Position numbers and translations under genes: made by a program
From: Clostridium sp.
Lineage (GTDB): Bacteria; Bacillota; Clostridia; Clostridiales; Clostridiaceae
Assembly (NCBI RefSeq): GCF_029267215.1
Contig: NZ_JARIDH010000081.1
Span: 40,336-104,335, forward strand
Direction: 5' to 3'
DNA: 64,000 nt
Part shown: in pieces, positions 18,668-27,858 of the stretch
Layout: the number at the start of each line of letters is the position of its first letter
Numbering within the stretch: the first letter of the stretch is position 1
The notes under the pieces: generated by a model
The model's input: the letters and a program-made list of their open reading frames with translations, nothing else
Told to the model about the DNA's origin: nothing
The model's database searches: none

Positions 18668-18698
18668 TTGACATTTGTGTTACACAAAGGTTTAAAAT
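18668..18698 (+). promoter_or_regulatory. MerR-type promoter and operator of the MATE gene
   Basis: TTGACA at 18668 and TAAAAT at 18693 are separated by 19 bp, two more than optimal, and the spacer holds the palindrome TTTGTG-TTA-CACAAA. Long spacer plus dyad is the hallmark of promoters activated by DNA twisting through MerR proteins. Confidence 0.85.
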
Positions 18699-18741
18699 AG
18701 TCTTCGGCAAAAAGATTTAAATTTGAGGGAGGCTATAATTT

Positions 18742-20082
18742 ATGAAAAACAATATATTAGGAACAGAAAAAATGTCTAGTTTATTTATTAAGTTTATGAT
18801 ACCAGCAGTAATTTCTATGGTTATAGCTGGAACACAAACAATAATAGATGGTATATTTTTAGGAAATTTTGTTGGGCCAGATGCAATGGCCAGTGTAAAT
18901 ATTGTACAACCATTCATGCAAATTTTAACTGGGTGTGGATTTATAATAAGTATTGGTTCTTTAAGTTTTATAGGGAGAAGTTTAGGAGAAGGAAAGAAGG
19001 AAGAGGCTCAAAATATTTTTAGAACTTCTTTTTTAGTCATTATACTAATTTCTATTCTTATAATGTTATTTGGAGAATTATTTAATAATGGAATAGCCAT
19101 AGCTTTAGGGGCAAATGAGGAATTATTATCAGGAGTTAAAAGTTATATAAGAATAATTTCAATGTTCTCCCCTTTTATAGGATTAATGTTTTTGTTTGGA
19201 TTTGTAAATAGAGTAGTTGGAAGACCAGACTTATATTTAAAAGGGATGATTTTAAGTGTCTGTGTTAATGTGGTTTTAGATTATTTACTTATAAAAGAAT
19301 TTGGACTTGGGGTTAAGGGGGCAGCCTTTGCAACAGGTTTAGCTTATACCTCAGCTCTTTTAATAGTTATAAAACCGATGATTAATAAAAGAAACACTAT
19401 AAATATATTTAAAGGTAAATTTAATAAAAAATTTATATGGCCAGTTATATATAATGGATCAGCAGAGGGAGTAGTTTCTCTTGCTTCTGCCATAACCTCC
19501 TATGTGTTTAATATGACATTTATGAAAATAGCTGGGGCAGATGGAGTGGCTGCATTTACAACAATAAATTATATAGGGCAGTTTGGTACACTTATAATGT
19601 TTGGAATATCAGATGGAATAGTTCCAATAGTAAGTTTCAATCATGGATATAGAAAAAGTGAAAGAGTTAATAAGGCCTTAAATGTGGCAATAAAATTAAA
19701 CTTAGTAGTTGGAATAATATTATTTTTAACATTATTTATCTTTGGAAAAGAACTTATAGTTATGTTTGCAGGTGAAAATAAAGAAATACTTAAATTAGCA
19801 GTGGATGGTTCAAAAATATATGCAATATCATTTTTATTATGTGGATTTAATATAATAAAAGCTGGATATTTCACAGCAGTAGGTAATTCAATGGCAGCCG
19901 TAATCATAGCAGCCTCTAGAGGAATAATATTTATATTACTAGGAATGGCAATTTTACCAAGCTTAATTGGAATATCAGGAGTTTGGTTAACAGTTCCTTT
20001 CTCAGAAATAATGACAGTTTTAATTAGCGTAGGCTTAACTAAGCTAAGTAATAGAAATTTAGCTTTAGAAATGGTAGCTTAA
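18742..20082 (+). CDS. MATE family efflux pump
   Basis: A 446-residue, twelve-helix exporter of the MATE family that uses a cation gradient to expel organic cations or drugs. Two homologous halves are visible, each starting with the typical PAVISMVIAGTQTIIDGIF and GFNIIKAGYFTAVGN type segments. It follows the MerR regulator and its operator. The stop codon touches the start of a palindromic repeat copy. Confidence 0.9.
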   Translation: MKNNILGTEKMSSLFIKFMIPAVISMVIAGTQTIIDGIFLGNFVGPDAMASVNIVQPFMQILTGCGFIISIGSLSFIGRSLGEGKKEEAQNIFRTSFLVIILISILIMLFGELFNNGIAIALGANEELLSGVKSYIRIISMFSPFIGLMFLFGFVNRVVGRPDLYLKGMILSVCVNVVLDYLLIKEFGLGVKGAAFATGLAYTSALLIVIKPMINKRNTINIFKGKFNKKFIWPVIYNGSAEGVVSLASAITSYVFNMTFMKIAGADGVAAFTTINYIGQFGTLIMFGISDGIVPIVSFNHGYRKSERVNKALNVAIKLNLVVGIILFLTLFIFGKELIVMFAGENKEILKLAVDGSKIYAISFLLCGFNIIKAGYFTAVGNSMAAVIIAASRGIIFILLGMAILPSLIGISGVWLTVPFSEIMTVLISVGLTKLSNRNLALEMVA

Positions 20083-20083
20083 T

Positions 20084-20220
20084 ATAGAATAATAGCTAAA
20101 GCAAAGAAAAAATAACTTCGCTTCTTAAAGCTATTATTATTCAATATTCAATGAAACTCTAAACTACTTATTAAGATGGTTAAAAAGTTTTATCTAAAAT
20201 AAACACTAGTTTAAAAGAGA
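20084..20220 (-). repeat. Truncated copy of the 227-bp palindromic element
   Basis: Reverse orientation relative to the copy at 38599. The central palindrome (AGAATAATAGCTAAAGC, then CTTCGCTTCTTAA) and one full outer arm ending CTAGTTTAAAAGAG are present; the other outer arm is missing. It begins directly after the MATE stop codon. Confidence 0.88.
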
Positions 20221-20236
20221 TATATGTATAAAAAGA

Positions 20237-20272
20237 GTTGTATCAGTCATGAGTATTGATACAACTTTTTTA
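20237..20272 (+). terminator. Intrinsic terminator
   Basis: AGTTGTATCA pairs perfectly with TGATACAACT, followed by TTTTTT. It lies past the repeat copy and should end the MATE transcript. Confidence 0.9.
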
Positions 20273-20402
20273 TGTTTATAATATTTTTATGGTGAAATAT
20301 TACTTAAGTTTATTTGATAAAAATATGATGATATACTAAAATTAGTTGTTAACTAAAGTTTTGATTAATAAAAAACTAAGCATGATAAGGTGGTATGGCT
20401 TT

Positions 20403-20579
20403 ATGAAAAAATGTTTTTACTGTGGAAAAGATTTAGAGAAAGAACCAAAAGAAAATTATGTTGATAATAAGGTAGGATATTTTTGTAATGATGATCATTT
20501 CTATAAATACCTAGATTCATTATCAAAGGAAGAATACATAGAAGTACAAAATTCTTTTTGTGTATGTAGTGATGATTAA
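20403..20579 (+). CDS. Small cysteine-rich protein, probable zinc finger
   Basis: A 58-residue protein with CFYCGKD near the N terminus, a cysteine in YFCNDDHF and a C-terminal CVC. The first CxxC and the FCxxDH part resemble a treble-clef or TRASH-like zinc site. The ATG at 20403 is chosen over the longer frame at 20346 because AAGGTGG lies 9 bases before it and homology-like composition begins there. Function unknown. Confidence 0.6.
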   Translation: MKKCFYCGKDLEKEPKENYVDNKVGYFCNDDHFYKYLDSLSKEEYIEVQNSFCVCSDD

Positions 20580-20709
20580 TTTTGAAAATTGATTCTGTTT
20601 TAATATAATGTTTATTTTAAGTATCAGCAAGATAAAGTTAATTTTATAGAGAATTTATATTGAAAACAGAGCCTAAAATTTTAATAATAGAAATATAAAT
20701 TATAAGAAT
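20580..20709. other. Intergenic, possible relic of the palindromic element
   Basis: TTCTGTTTTAA near 20588 and AAAACAGAG near 20663 resemble the two tips of the palindromic element, with an unrelated AT-rich middle. This may be a decayed copy or chance. Confidence 0.25.
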
Positions 20710-20745
20710 AAACCTTCTTCACATTTATTGTGTAAGAAGGTTTTT
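20710..20745 (+). terminator. Intrinsic terminator before hsdR
   Basis: AAACCTTCTT pairs with AAGAAGGTTT around a loop that itself has ACA/TGT pairs, then TTTTTATTTTTT. It insulates the defence island from upstream transcription. Confidence 0.85.
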
Positions 20746-20910
20746 ATTTTTTATATTTAAAATATAATATGTATATTTTCTATTAACAAACATTATTGGT
20801 ATAATATGATTATAAAAATAGATAAAAATTAGTTTAAAGTTTCTATATATTTTAAATGAGTTATTAAAAATGGGAATTTTAAACAGGTTATAGGGAGAGA
20901 GTTTTTAATA

Positions 20911-23667
20911 ATGACTTATCAAAGTGAACATGAATTAGAAGAATTATTAATTAATCAATTAGTTAATCAAGGATATGAAAGAGTTACTATAACTGATGAA
21001 GTAGTTTTAGAGTCAAACTTTAGAAAAGTTTTATTTCAGTTTAACAAGGAAAAGTTAGAGGGAGTAGATTTTACTGATAAAGAGTTTGAGAGAATACTTA
21101 TTCATTTAAAAAAGAAGAGTGTTTTTAATAGTGCTAAGATTTTTAGGGACAAGTTTATTCTTGAGAGAGAAGATGGAAATAAGGTTTATATAGAATTTTT
21201 TGATAGCAAGGACTGGCATAAAAACATATTCCAAGTTACTAATCAGGTAACTATGGAGAGCAAGTATGTTAACAGGTATGATGTTACTATTCTTATTAAT
21301 GGATTACCTATGGTTCAAATAGAGTTAAAGAGAAGAGGGAAGGATTTTAAGGAAGCTTTTAACCAAATAGAAAGATATAGAAGACATTCTTTTAAAGGTT
21401 TATATAGATACATACAATGTTTTGTTGTTAGTAATGGTGTTGATACTAAGTATTATTCTAATAGTGATAAGGAGATTAAACTTGATTTTACTTTTTTCTG
21501 GAGTGATGAAGAAAATAAGAGAATAACTAATCTTAGAGATTTTGCAGAGTCATTCTTAGATAAACATATGTTAAATAAGATTATAGCTAAATATATGATT
21601 ATTAATGAGAGTGAAAAAAATCTTATGATTATGAGACCTTATCAGATATATGCAGTTGAAGCCTTAATGAAAAGGGCTAAAGAAACTAATAATAACGGAT
21701 TTATTTGGCATACTACAGGGTCTGGAAAGACTTTAACTTCTTTTAAGGCAAGTCAGCTTTTAGCAGATGAAAAAGACATTAAAAAGGTATTTTTCTTAAT
21801 AGATAGAAAGGACTTAGATACTCAAACTGTTGAGGAATTTAATAAGTTTGAAAAGGACTGTGTTGATACAACTGATAATGTGAGAACTTTAATAAAGCAG
21901 ATAGAGGATATAAACACAAGACTTATCGTAACAACAATACAAAAGTTAGCTAGACTTTTAAAATCAGAGAAGTATGCACATAGAATGGATAAATATAGAG
22001 AAGAAAAAGTTGTATTTATAATAGATGAATGTCATAGATCTCAATTTGGAGAAATGCATACAGCTATAAATAAGCACTTTTCAAAGGCTCAATACTTTGG
22101 ATTTACAGGAACACCAAGACTTAAAGAGAATAAGAGCCAGGATGGAAGAACTACAGCAGATATTTTTGATAAATGCTTACATAATTACTTAATAAAAGAT
22201 GCAATTAACGACCATAATGTACTTGGATTCTCTGTTGAATATATTAAAACATTTGATGGACAAGTTAATGAGTATGACGATGAATATATAAAAGCTATAA
22301 ATAAAGAAGAAGTCTTTATGAATGATGAACGTATAGAGAATATTGCTAAAGATATAATAAAAAATCATGATAAAAAAACATCAGGAAGAAAGTTTTGTTC
22401 TCTTTTAACAGTTAAAAATATTTCAATGCTTGTAAAATATTATGATACTTTTAAATCTTTGGATCATGATTTAAAGATTGCAGCAGTTTTTGCCTATGAT
22501 GATAATGAAAATTTAGATGGTAAATGTGAGCATTCAAGAGAAAGTCTTGAAAGAATTATAAGTGATTATAACAATATGTTTAAGGAAGAGGATTTAAACT
22601 TCTCAACTGATACTTTCCCAGAATATTTCAAGAGTTTATCTAAAAAACTTAAAAATGCAGAGATTGACATAGTTATAGTTGTAAATATGTTTTTAACAGG
22701 ATTTGATAGTAAGCCACTTAATACTCTTTATGTAGATAAAAATTTAAAATATCATGGACTTGTGCAGGCTTATTCAAGAACTAACAGAGTATTAGATGCT
22801 ACAAAGCCTTATGGTAATATAGTTTGTTATAGAAATTTAAAGAAGGAAACAGATGAGGCTATATGCCTTTTCTCAAAAACAGACAGCACAGATGTGGTAT
22901 TAATGGAGAGCTTTGACCATTATTTAAATCTTTTTAAAGAAAAGCTTAATAGATTATATGAGGTGGCACCAACAATAGAATATATTGATTGTATGCAAGA
23001 TGAAGTTGAGAAAAAAGATTTCGTGGAAGCATTTAGAGAGTTAACAAAGCAATTAACAAAGCTTAAAACCTTTGTTAAATTTGAATTTGATGAAAAAGAG
23101 TTAGGAATATCAGAGCAAAAATATGAAGATTATAAGAGTAAATACTTTACTATATATGAAGGGGTAAAAAATAGTGAAAAGACTTCTATATTAGTAGATA
23201 TAGACTTTGGTATAGAGCTTATGCATACAGATAAAATAAATGTTAACTATATACTAAACCTAATAAGAAATATAGATTTTGACACAAAGGATAAAACTAT
23301 AAGTGATGTGGAGAAAATCAAAAAATTATTAGATAATGCTGATAATGAGAATTTAAGACTTAAGTCAGATTTAATTAGAGAGTTTTTAGATAAGGTAATT
23401 CCTAATGCCACAAAAGAGGATTCAATAGATGAGATGTTTAATAACTTTTTGGAAACAAAAAGAGTGGATGAGATAGAAACTTTTTCAGAGGAAGTGGAAC
23501 TTGATAAGTCTAAGATGAAGGAATATGTTTCAGAATATGAGTTTTCAGGAAGAATTGATGGTTCTGAAATAAAGGATAATTTAAAAGGAGGTCTTTTAAA
23601 GAAGAAAAGACTTTCAGAAAAGATAAAAAGCTTTATTGTAGACCATGTAAGGAAATTTAACTTTTAA
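20911..23667 (+). CDS. hsdR: Type I restriction endonuclease subunit R
   Basis: Motor and nuclease subunit of a type I restriction system; it translocates unmethylated DNA and cuts at a distance. The 918-residue protein has the PD-(D/E)xK nuclease with Asp124 and Glu138-x-Lys140 in IELKRRGKDF, Walker A HTTGSGKT (267-274), the DECH box (372-375), FTGTPR and FLTGFDSK helicase motifs, and a C-terminal subunit-binding region. Length fits the family. It has its own promoter region and is followed by 256 bp before hsdM, so the three genes may not be one transcript. Confidence 0.95.
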   Translation: MTYQSEHELEELLINQLVNQGYERVTITDEVVLESNFRKVLFQFNKEKLEGVDFTDKEFERILIHLKKKSVFNSAKIFRDKFILEREDGNKVYIEFFDSKDWHKNIFQVTNQVTMESKYVNRYDVTILINGLPMVQIELKRRGKDFKEAFNQIERYRRHSFKGLYRYIQCFVVSNGVDTKYYSNSDKEIKLDFTFFWSDEENKRITNLRDFAESFLDKHMLNKIIAKYMIINESEKNLMIMRPYQIYAVEALMKRAKETNNNGFIWHTTGSGKTLTSFKASQLLADEKDIKKVFFLIDRKDLDTQTVEEFNKFEKDCVDTTDNVRTLIKQIEDINTRLIVTTIQKLARLLKSEKYAHRMDKYREEKVVFIIDECHRSQFGEMHTAINKHFSKAQYFGFTGTPRLKENKSQDGRTTADIFDKCLHNYLIKDAINDHNVLGFSVEYIKTFDGQVNEYDDEYIKAINKEEVFMNDERIENIAKDIIKNHDKKTSGRKFCSLLTVKNISMLVKYYDTFKSLDHDLKIAAVFAYDDNENLDGKCEHSRESLERIISDYNNMFKEEDLNFSTDTFPEYFKSLSKKLKNAEIDIVIVVNMFLTGFDSKPLNTLYVDKNLKYHGLVQAYSRTNRVLDATKPYGNIVCYRNLKKETDEAICLFSKTDSTDVVLMESFDHYLNLFKEKLNRLYEVAPTIEYIDCMQDEVEKKDFVEAFRELTKQLTKLKTFVKFEFDEKELGISEQKYEDYKSKYFTIYEGVKNSEKTSILVDIDFGIELMHTDKINVNYILNLIRNIDFDTKDKTISDVEKIKKLLDNADNENLRLKSDLIREFLDKVIPNATKEDSIDEMFNNFLETKRVDEIETFSEEVELDKSKMKEYVSEYEFSGRIDGSEIKDNLKGGLLKKKRLSEKIKSFIVDHVRKFNF

Positions 23668-23923
23668 TATTTTATAACTTGCTATGTTTTAAGTTAAAAT
23701 TGACAAAAGTTTAAAGTATAGCTTAGGTATTAAAATTATATTGGGTTTAAAAGTAATTTGAAGTAGAGAATTTATTAAGTATAATATTATGTGTAATATA
23801 TATAAATAACTATATTTATATATTAGATTTAAACTTAAGAGTTTAAAAAATAGATATTAATAATGTAGTTTTAACATTGCACAAAATATATAGTAAAAAG
23901 TTAAATAGAAAGTAGGAAAAATA
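23668..23923. other. Spacer between hsdR and hsdM
   Basis: 256 bp, very AT-rich. TTGACA at 23700 has no good -10 at 17 bp. A separate hsdM promoter here is likely but I cannot place it. No hairpin terminator was seen. Confidence 0.35.
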
Positions 23924-25468
23924 ATGAGTACATCTGAAATACAAAAAGAGCAACAGAGTAATTTGCAAAGTAATTTATGGAATATAGCCAATGATTTAAG
24001 AGGAAATATGGATGCTAGTGAGTTTAAAAACTATATATTAGGTCTTATATTCTATAGATATCTTTCAGAGAATGTGGAAAGCAGAGCGAATAGGCTTTTA
24101 GAAGAAGATGGTATGAAGTATGAAGAGGCTTGGGAAGAGGAAGAACTTAGGGAAGCACTTCAAGAAGAACTAGTAAATGATATAGGATATTTTATTGAGC
24201 CTAAATTCTTATTCCATAATCTTTTAGCTAAAATAGAAACGGGTGATTTTGATATAGAAATTTTAGAGGAGGCTATAAACAATATAACTGAATCTACTTT
24301 AGGGCAAGAGAGTGAAGAGGACTTTGACCATTTATTTGATGATATGGATTTAAAATCAACTAAGCTTGGTAAGGATGTTAAAAGTAGAAGTGAGCTAATA
24401 GCTAAGGTTATGGGAAAAATAGCTAAAATAGATTTTAGATTTGATGATAGTGAAATAGATATACTTGGAGATGCCTATGAATATCTTATAGGACAATTCG
24501 CAGCTAATGCAGGAAAAAAAGCAGGGGAATTCTACACACCTCAACAAGTTTCTAAGATATTAGCTAAAATAGTTACAATGGGAAAAACTGACCTTAAAAA
24601 TGTATATGACCCAACTTGTGGCTCAGGCTCATTATTACTTCGTGTTTCAAGAGAAGCAAAGGTTAGAATGTTTTATGGCCAAGAGAAAACTTCAACAACA
24701 TATAACCTAGCAAGAATGAATATGCTTCTTCATGGAGTTAAATATAGTGATTTCAATATTAAAAATGATGATACCTTAGAAAATCCACAACATGGAGATT
24801 TAAAATTTGAAGCAATAGTTGCCAATCCACCTTACTCAGCAAAATGGAGTGGAAATGAAAAATTTTTAGATGATGAAAGATTTTCAGCTTATGGAAAATT
24901 AGCACCAAAATCTAAGGCAGACTTTGCTTTTATTCAACATATGATACACCACTTAGATGAAAATGGAACAATGGCAGTTGTACTTCCTCATGGAGTATTA
25001 TTCAGAGGGGCAGCAGAGGGAGTCATAAGAAAATATCTTATAGAACAAAGAAATCTTTTAGATGCAGTAATAGGACTTCCTGCAAATATATTCTTTGGAA
25101 CATCAATCCCAACTGTAATACTTGTATTTAAAAAGCATAGAAAAAATGCAGAAAATATAATATTTATAGACGCATCAAATGAATTTGAAAAAGGTAAAAA
25201 TCAGAATGTATTAAGAGATAGTGATGTAGAAAAAATAATAGAAACATATAAAAATAGAGAAAACATAGACAAATATGCCTATGTAGCTTCCATGGAAGAA
25301 ATAAAAGAAAATGACTACAACCTAAATATACCAAGATATGTAGATACCTTTGAAGAAGAAGAAGAGATAGATATAAAAGCAGTTCAAAAAAATATAAAAG
25401 AACTTGACAAAGAAATAGAAGAACTAAAGAAAAGTCTAGAAGAAGACTTAAAAGAATTAGGTCTTTAA
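23924..25468 (+). CDS. hsdM: Type I DNA methyltransferase subunit M
   Basis: N6-adenine methyltransferase subunit (514 residues). An N-terminal helical HsdM domain (about 15-150) precedes the catalytic domain with motif I DPTCGSGSLL (from residue 229) for S-adenosylmethionine and motif IV NPPY (301-304). The C terminus is a long charged coiled coil (KNIKELDKEIEELKKSLEE) which docks on HsdS. The hsdS start is 12 bases after the stop, with an AAGGAGG site between, so the two are one operon. Confidence 0.95.
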   Translation: MSTSEIQKEQQSNLQSNLWNIANDLRGNMDASEFKNYILGLIFYRYLSENVESRANRLLEEDGMKYEEAWEEEELREALQEELVNDIGYFIEPKFLFHNLLAKIETGDFDIEILEEAINNITESTLGQESEEDFDHLFDDMDLKSTKLGKDVKSRSELIAKVMGKIAKIDFRFDDSEIDILGDAYEYLIGQFAANAGKKAGEFYTPQQVSKILAKIVTMGKTDLKNVYDPTCGSGSLLLRVSREAKVRMFYGQEKTSTTYNLARMNMLLHGVKYSDFNIKNDDTLENPQHGDLKFEAIVANPPYSAKWSGNEKFLDDERFSAYGKLAPKSKADFAFIQHMIHHLDENGTMAVVLPHGVLFRGAAEGVIRKYLIEQRNLLDAVIGLPANIFFGTSIPTVILVFKKHRKNAENIIFIDASNEFEKGKNQNVLRDSDVEKIIETYKNRENIDKYAYVASMEEIKENDYNLNIPRYVDTFEEEEEIDIKAVQKNIKELDKEIEELKKSLEEDLKELGL

Positions 25469-25480
25469 GGAGGTACAGGG

Positions 25481-26656
25481 ATGAATAAAAATGTACCAAA
25501 GTTAAGATTTAAGGGATTTGAAGATGAGTGGAAAGATATAAGTTTAGGAAATTTATTAGAGTTTAAAAATGGAGTTAATGCAGATAAAGAAGCATATGGA
25601 GAAGGGATTAAGTTTATAAATGTCTTAGACATATTAAATAATAACTTTATAACTTATGAAAATATAATAGGACGCGTTGATATAGATAAGGATGTCTTAG
25701 AAAAATATTCTGTTAATTATGGTGACATAGTGTTTCAAAGAAGTTCAGAAACTAGAGAAGAAGTTGGAACCGCTAACGTATATTTAGATGAACAACAAGC
25801 GACTTTTGGTGGATTTGTAATAAGAGGAAAAAAAATTGGAGAATATAATCCGATGTTTATGAATGGTCTTTTAAAATCAAGCTATGCAAGAAAAGAAATA
25901 GTAACTAAAGCGGGCGGAAGTACAAGATATAACGTCGGTCAAGATATACTATCATCTGTAAATATAAAATTACCATCATTACAAGAACAAGAAAAAATAG
26001 CAAATTTTTTAAGTAAAGTAGATAGCATAATAGAAAAACAAGAAAAGAAAGTAGAATATTGGAACTCTTATAAAAAAGGAATGATTCAGAAAATCTTTAA
26101 ACAAGAAATAAGATTTAAAGATGATAATGGGCTAGATTATCCAGAATGGGAAGAGAAGAAACTAGGCGAAATAACAGATATAGGAACTGGAAGTAATGAC
26201 TTACAAGATAAAGATAATAATGGTTTATATCCTTTTTTCGTGCGTTCAAAAAATATTGAAAGAATAAATCAATATACATTTGATGGAGAGGCTATTTTAA
26301 TTCCTGGTGATGGAAATATAGGACAGATATATCATTACATAAATGGTAAATTTGCATATCACCAAAGAGTATATAAAATAAGTGGTTTTAAAAAAGGAGT
26401 TTTAGGAAAATATATTTATTTTTATATGAGCAAATTCTTTTTAAAAGAAGCTTTAAAAAACTCTGTTAAAGCTACAGTAGACTCTTTAAGATTACCAACA
26501 TTAACAGGAATGTTAATTAAATTACCAGTATTAGAAGAACAAGAAAAAATAGCTAATTTCTTATCAAATATAGATAATATAATAGAAAAAGAAAATAAAA
26601 AATTAGAAGAATTAAGACAATTGAAAAAAGGGTTATTACAACAAATGTTTATATAA
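25481..26656 (+). CDS. hsdS: Type I specificity subunit S
   Basis: Recognises the two halves of the bipartite target for both modification and cutting. Two target-recognition domains (about 1-150 and 205-350) are each followed by a conserved helical region: LPSLQEQEKIANFLSKVD and LPVLEEQEKIANFLSNID. These near-identical helices set the spacer between the half-sites. The target cannot be read from sequence. A relic of the 3' end of an hsdS gene lies 4.4 kb downstream, on the far side of the CBASS operon. Confidence 0.94.
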   Translation: MNKNVPKLRFKGFEDEWKDISLGNLLEFKNGVNADKEAYGEGIKFINVLDILNNNFITYENIIGRVDIDKDVLEKYSVNYGDIVFQRSSETREEVGTANVYLDEQQATFGGFVIRGKKIGEYNPMFMNGLLKSSYARKEIVTKAGGSTRYNVGQDILSSVNIKLPSLQEQEKIANFLSKVDSIIEKQEKKVEYWNSYKKGMIQKIFKQEIRFKDDNGLDYPEWEEKKLGEITDIGTGSNDLQDKDNNGLYPFFVRSKNIERINQYTFDGEAILIPGDGNIGQIYHYINGKFAYHQRVYKISGFKKGVLGKYIYFYMSKFFLKEALKNSVKATVDSLRLPTLTGMLIKLPVLEEQEKIANFLSNIDNIIEKENKKLEELRQLKKGLLQQMFI

Positions 26657-26788
26657 TATTTTGGAAAAAATTATCTTTACTTTAATTGAATGGTAAGGAG
26701 GATTTTTTTTGTATACTTTTTTATAGTACGTAAATGATTTATGGTAAAATTATCTTATAACAATAAATTTATATGAGAGGGAGATAAT

Positions 26789-27856
26789 ATGGCAAATATT
26801 CAAAAACAATTATTAGATTTTCATGATGAAATTAAATTAGGCAAATACGAAGAGAATGCAACTTTAAGAGAAAAAAGAGACATTATAACTAACAAAGTTA
26901 AAGATGGGTTGGTAAAACATTTTGAAGATAAAAATGAAGTTATTCCTAAGATAGAGTTCCTAGATCAAGGAAGTTATGCAATTGATACTGGTATAGCTCC
27001 TAAAGATGGTGATTATGATATAGATGAAGGTATTATAATAAATTTAAATAAAGAAGACTATGATGATTCTACATATTTTAAAAAGGTTGTTAGAGATATA
27101 ATGAAAACTCACACTAAAAAAGAACCAAAAATAAAAAATCCTTGTGTTACTATAAGTTATACAAAAGATGATGAACCTCAATATCATGTTGATTTACCTA
27201 TTTATTTAAAATCAAGTGAAGATGATAATCTATACTTAGCATGGGGGAAAGAGTTTGCTTTAAGTGAAAATAAAAAATGGCAGATATCTGATCCTAAAGG
27301 ATTAAATAATCATATAAAAAATTCTTTTTCAGGTGATGATAAAAAACAATTTAAAAGAGTAGTTAGATATTTGAAAAAATGGAAAGATGTTAAGTTTTCA
27401 TCAGAAACTAGTGATGGGACACCACCTAGTATAGGGTTAACAATTATAGCAGCAGATAAATTTGAAGCTGTAAAAGAAATTAATGCTTTGACAGGAGATG
27501 AAGAATATAATGATTTAAGTGCAATGAAGATGTTAGTAGATAAAATAAAAGATTTATTTGAATATAAATTTTGTATAGATGAGTTAGAGTTTCTTTATAC
27601 AATAAAATATGATTTACCTGTAGAAAATAAAGGAAATGTATTTTCTAAAATGACAAATAAGAAAATGAATTCATTTCATGAAAAAATTATAAAATTACAA
27701 GAAGCATTACAGTATGCAATAGATGAAACAGACCCACATAAAGCGTGTAAAGAATTGGCTAAATATTTTGGAGATAAACTACCTATTCCAGAGGCTGTAG
27801 AAGATAGATATATGACTGTAGGCGCAAGTAGTGCACCAGCATCAAATTTTGCTTAG
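26789..27856 (+). CDS. CBASS CD-NTase (cGAS/DncV-like nucleotidyltransferase)
   Basis: The signal synthase of an antiphage CBASS operon; on infection it makes a cyclic di- or oligonucleotide. 355 residues. The polymerase-beta-type motif GSYAIDTG (61-68) is followed by the metal pair Asp77-x-Asp79 (DIDEG, as in DncV) and a third Asp135 in HVDLPIY. The C terminus ends GASSAPASNFA, a flexible tail with small residues, as expected of a synthase conjugated by its Cap2 partner. The cap2-like gene starts within 12 bases of its stop. Product nucleotide and clade not assigned. Confidence 0.92.
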   Translation: MANIQKQLLDFHDEIKLGKYEENATLREKRDIITNKVKDGLVKHFEDKNEVIPKIEFLDQGSYAIDTGIAPKDGDYDIDEGIIINLNKEDYDDSTYFKKVVRDIMKTHTKKEPKIKNPCVTISYTKDDEPQYHVDLPIYLKSSEDDNLYLAWGKEFALSENKKWQISDPKGLNNHIKNSFSGDDKKQFKRVVRYLKKWKDVKFSSETSDGTPPSIGLTIIAADKFEAVKEINALTGDEEYNDLSAMKMLVDKIKDLFEYKFCIDELEFLYTIKYDLPVENKGNVFSKMTNKKMNSFHEKIIKLQEALQYAIDETDPHKACKELAKYFGDKLPIPEAVEDRYMTVGASSAPASNFA

Positions 27857-27858
27857 GA

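Noticed and set aside
20580..20709. Further full copy of the palindromic element
   Set aside because: Only the tips are similar; the middle shows no match, so listed as a weak possibility only.
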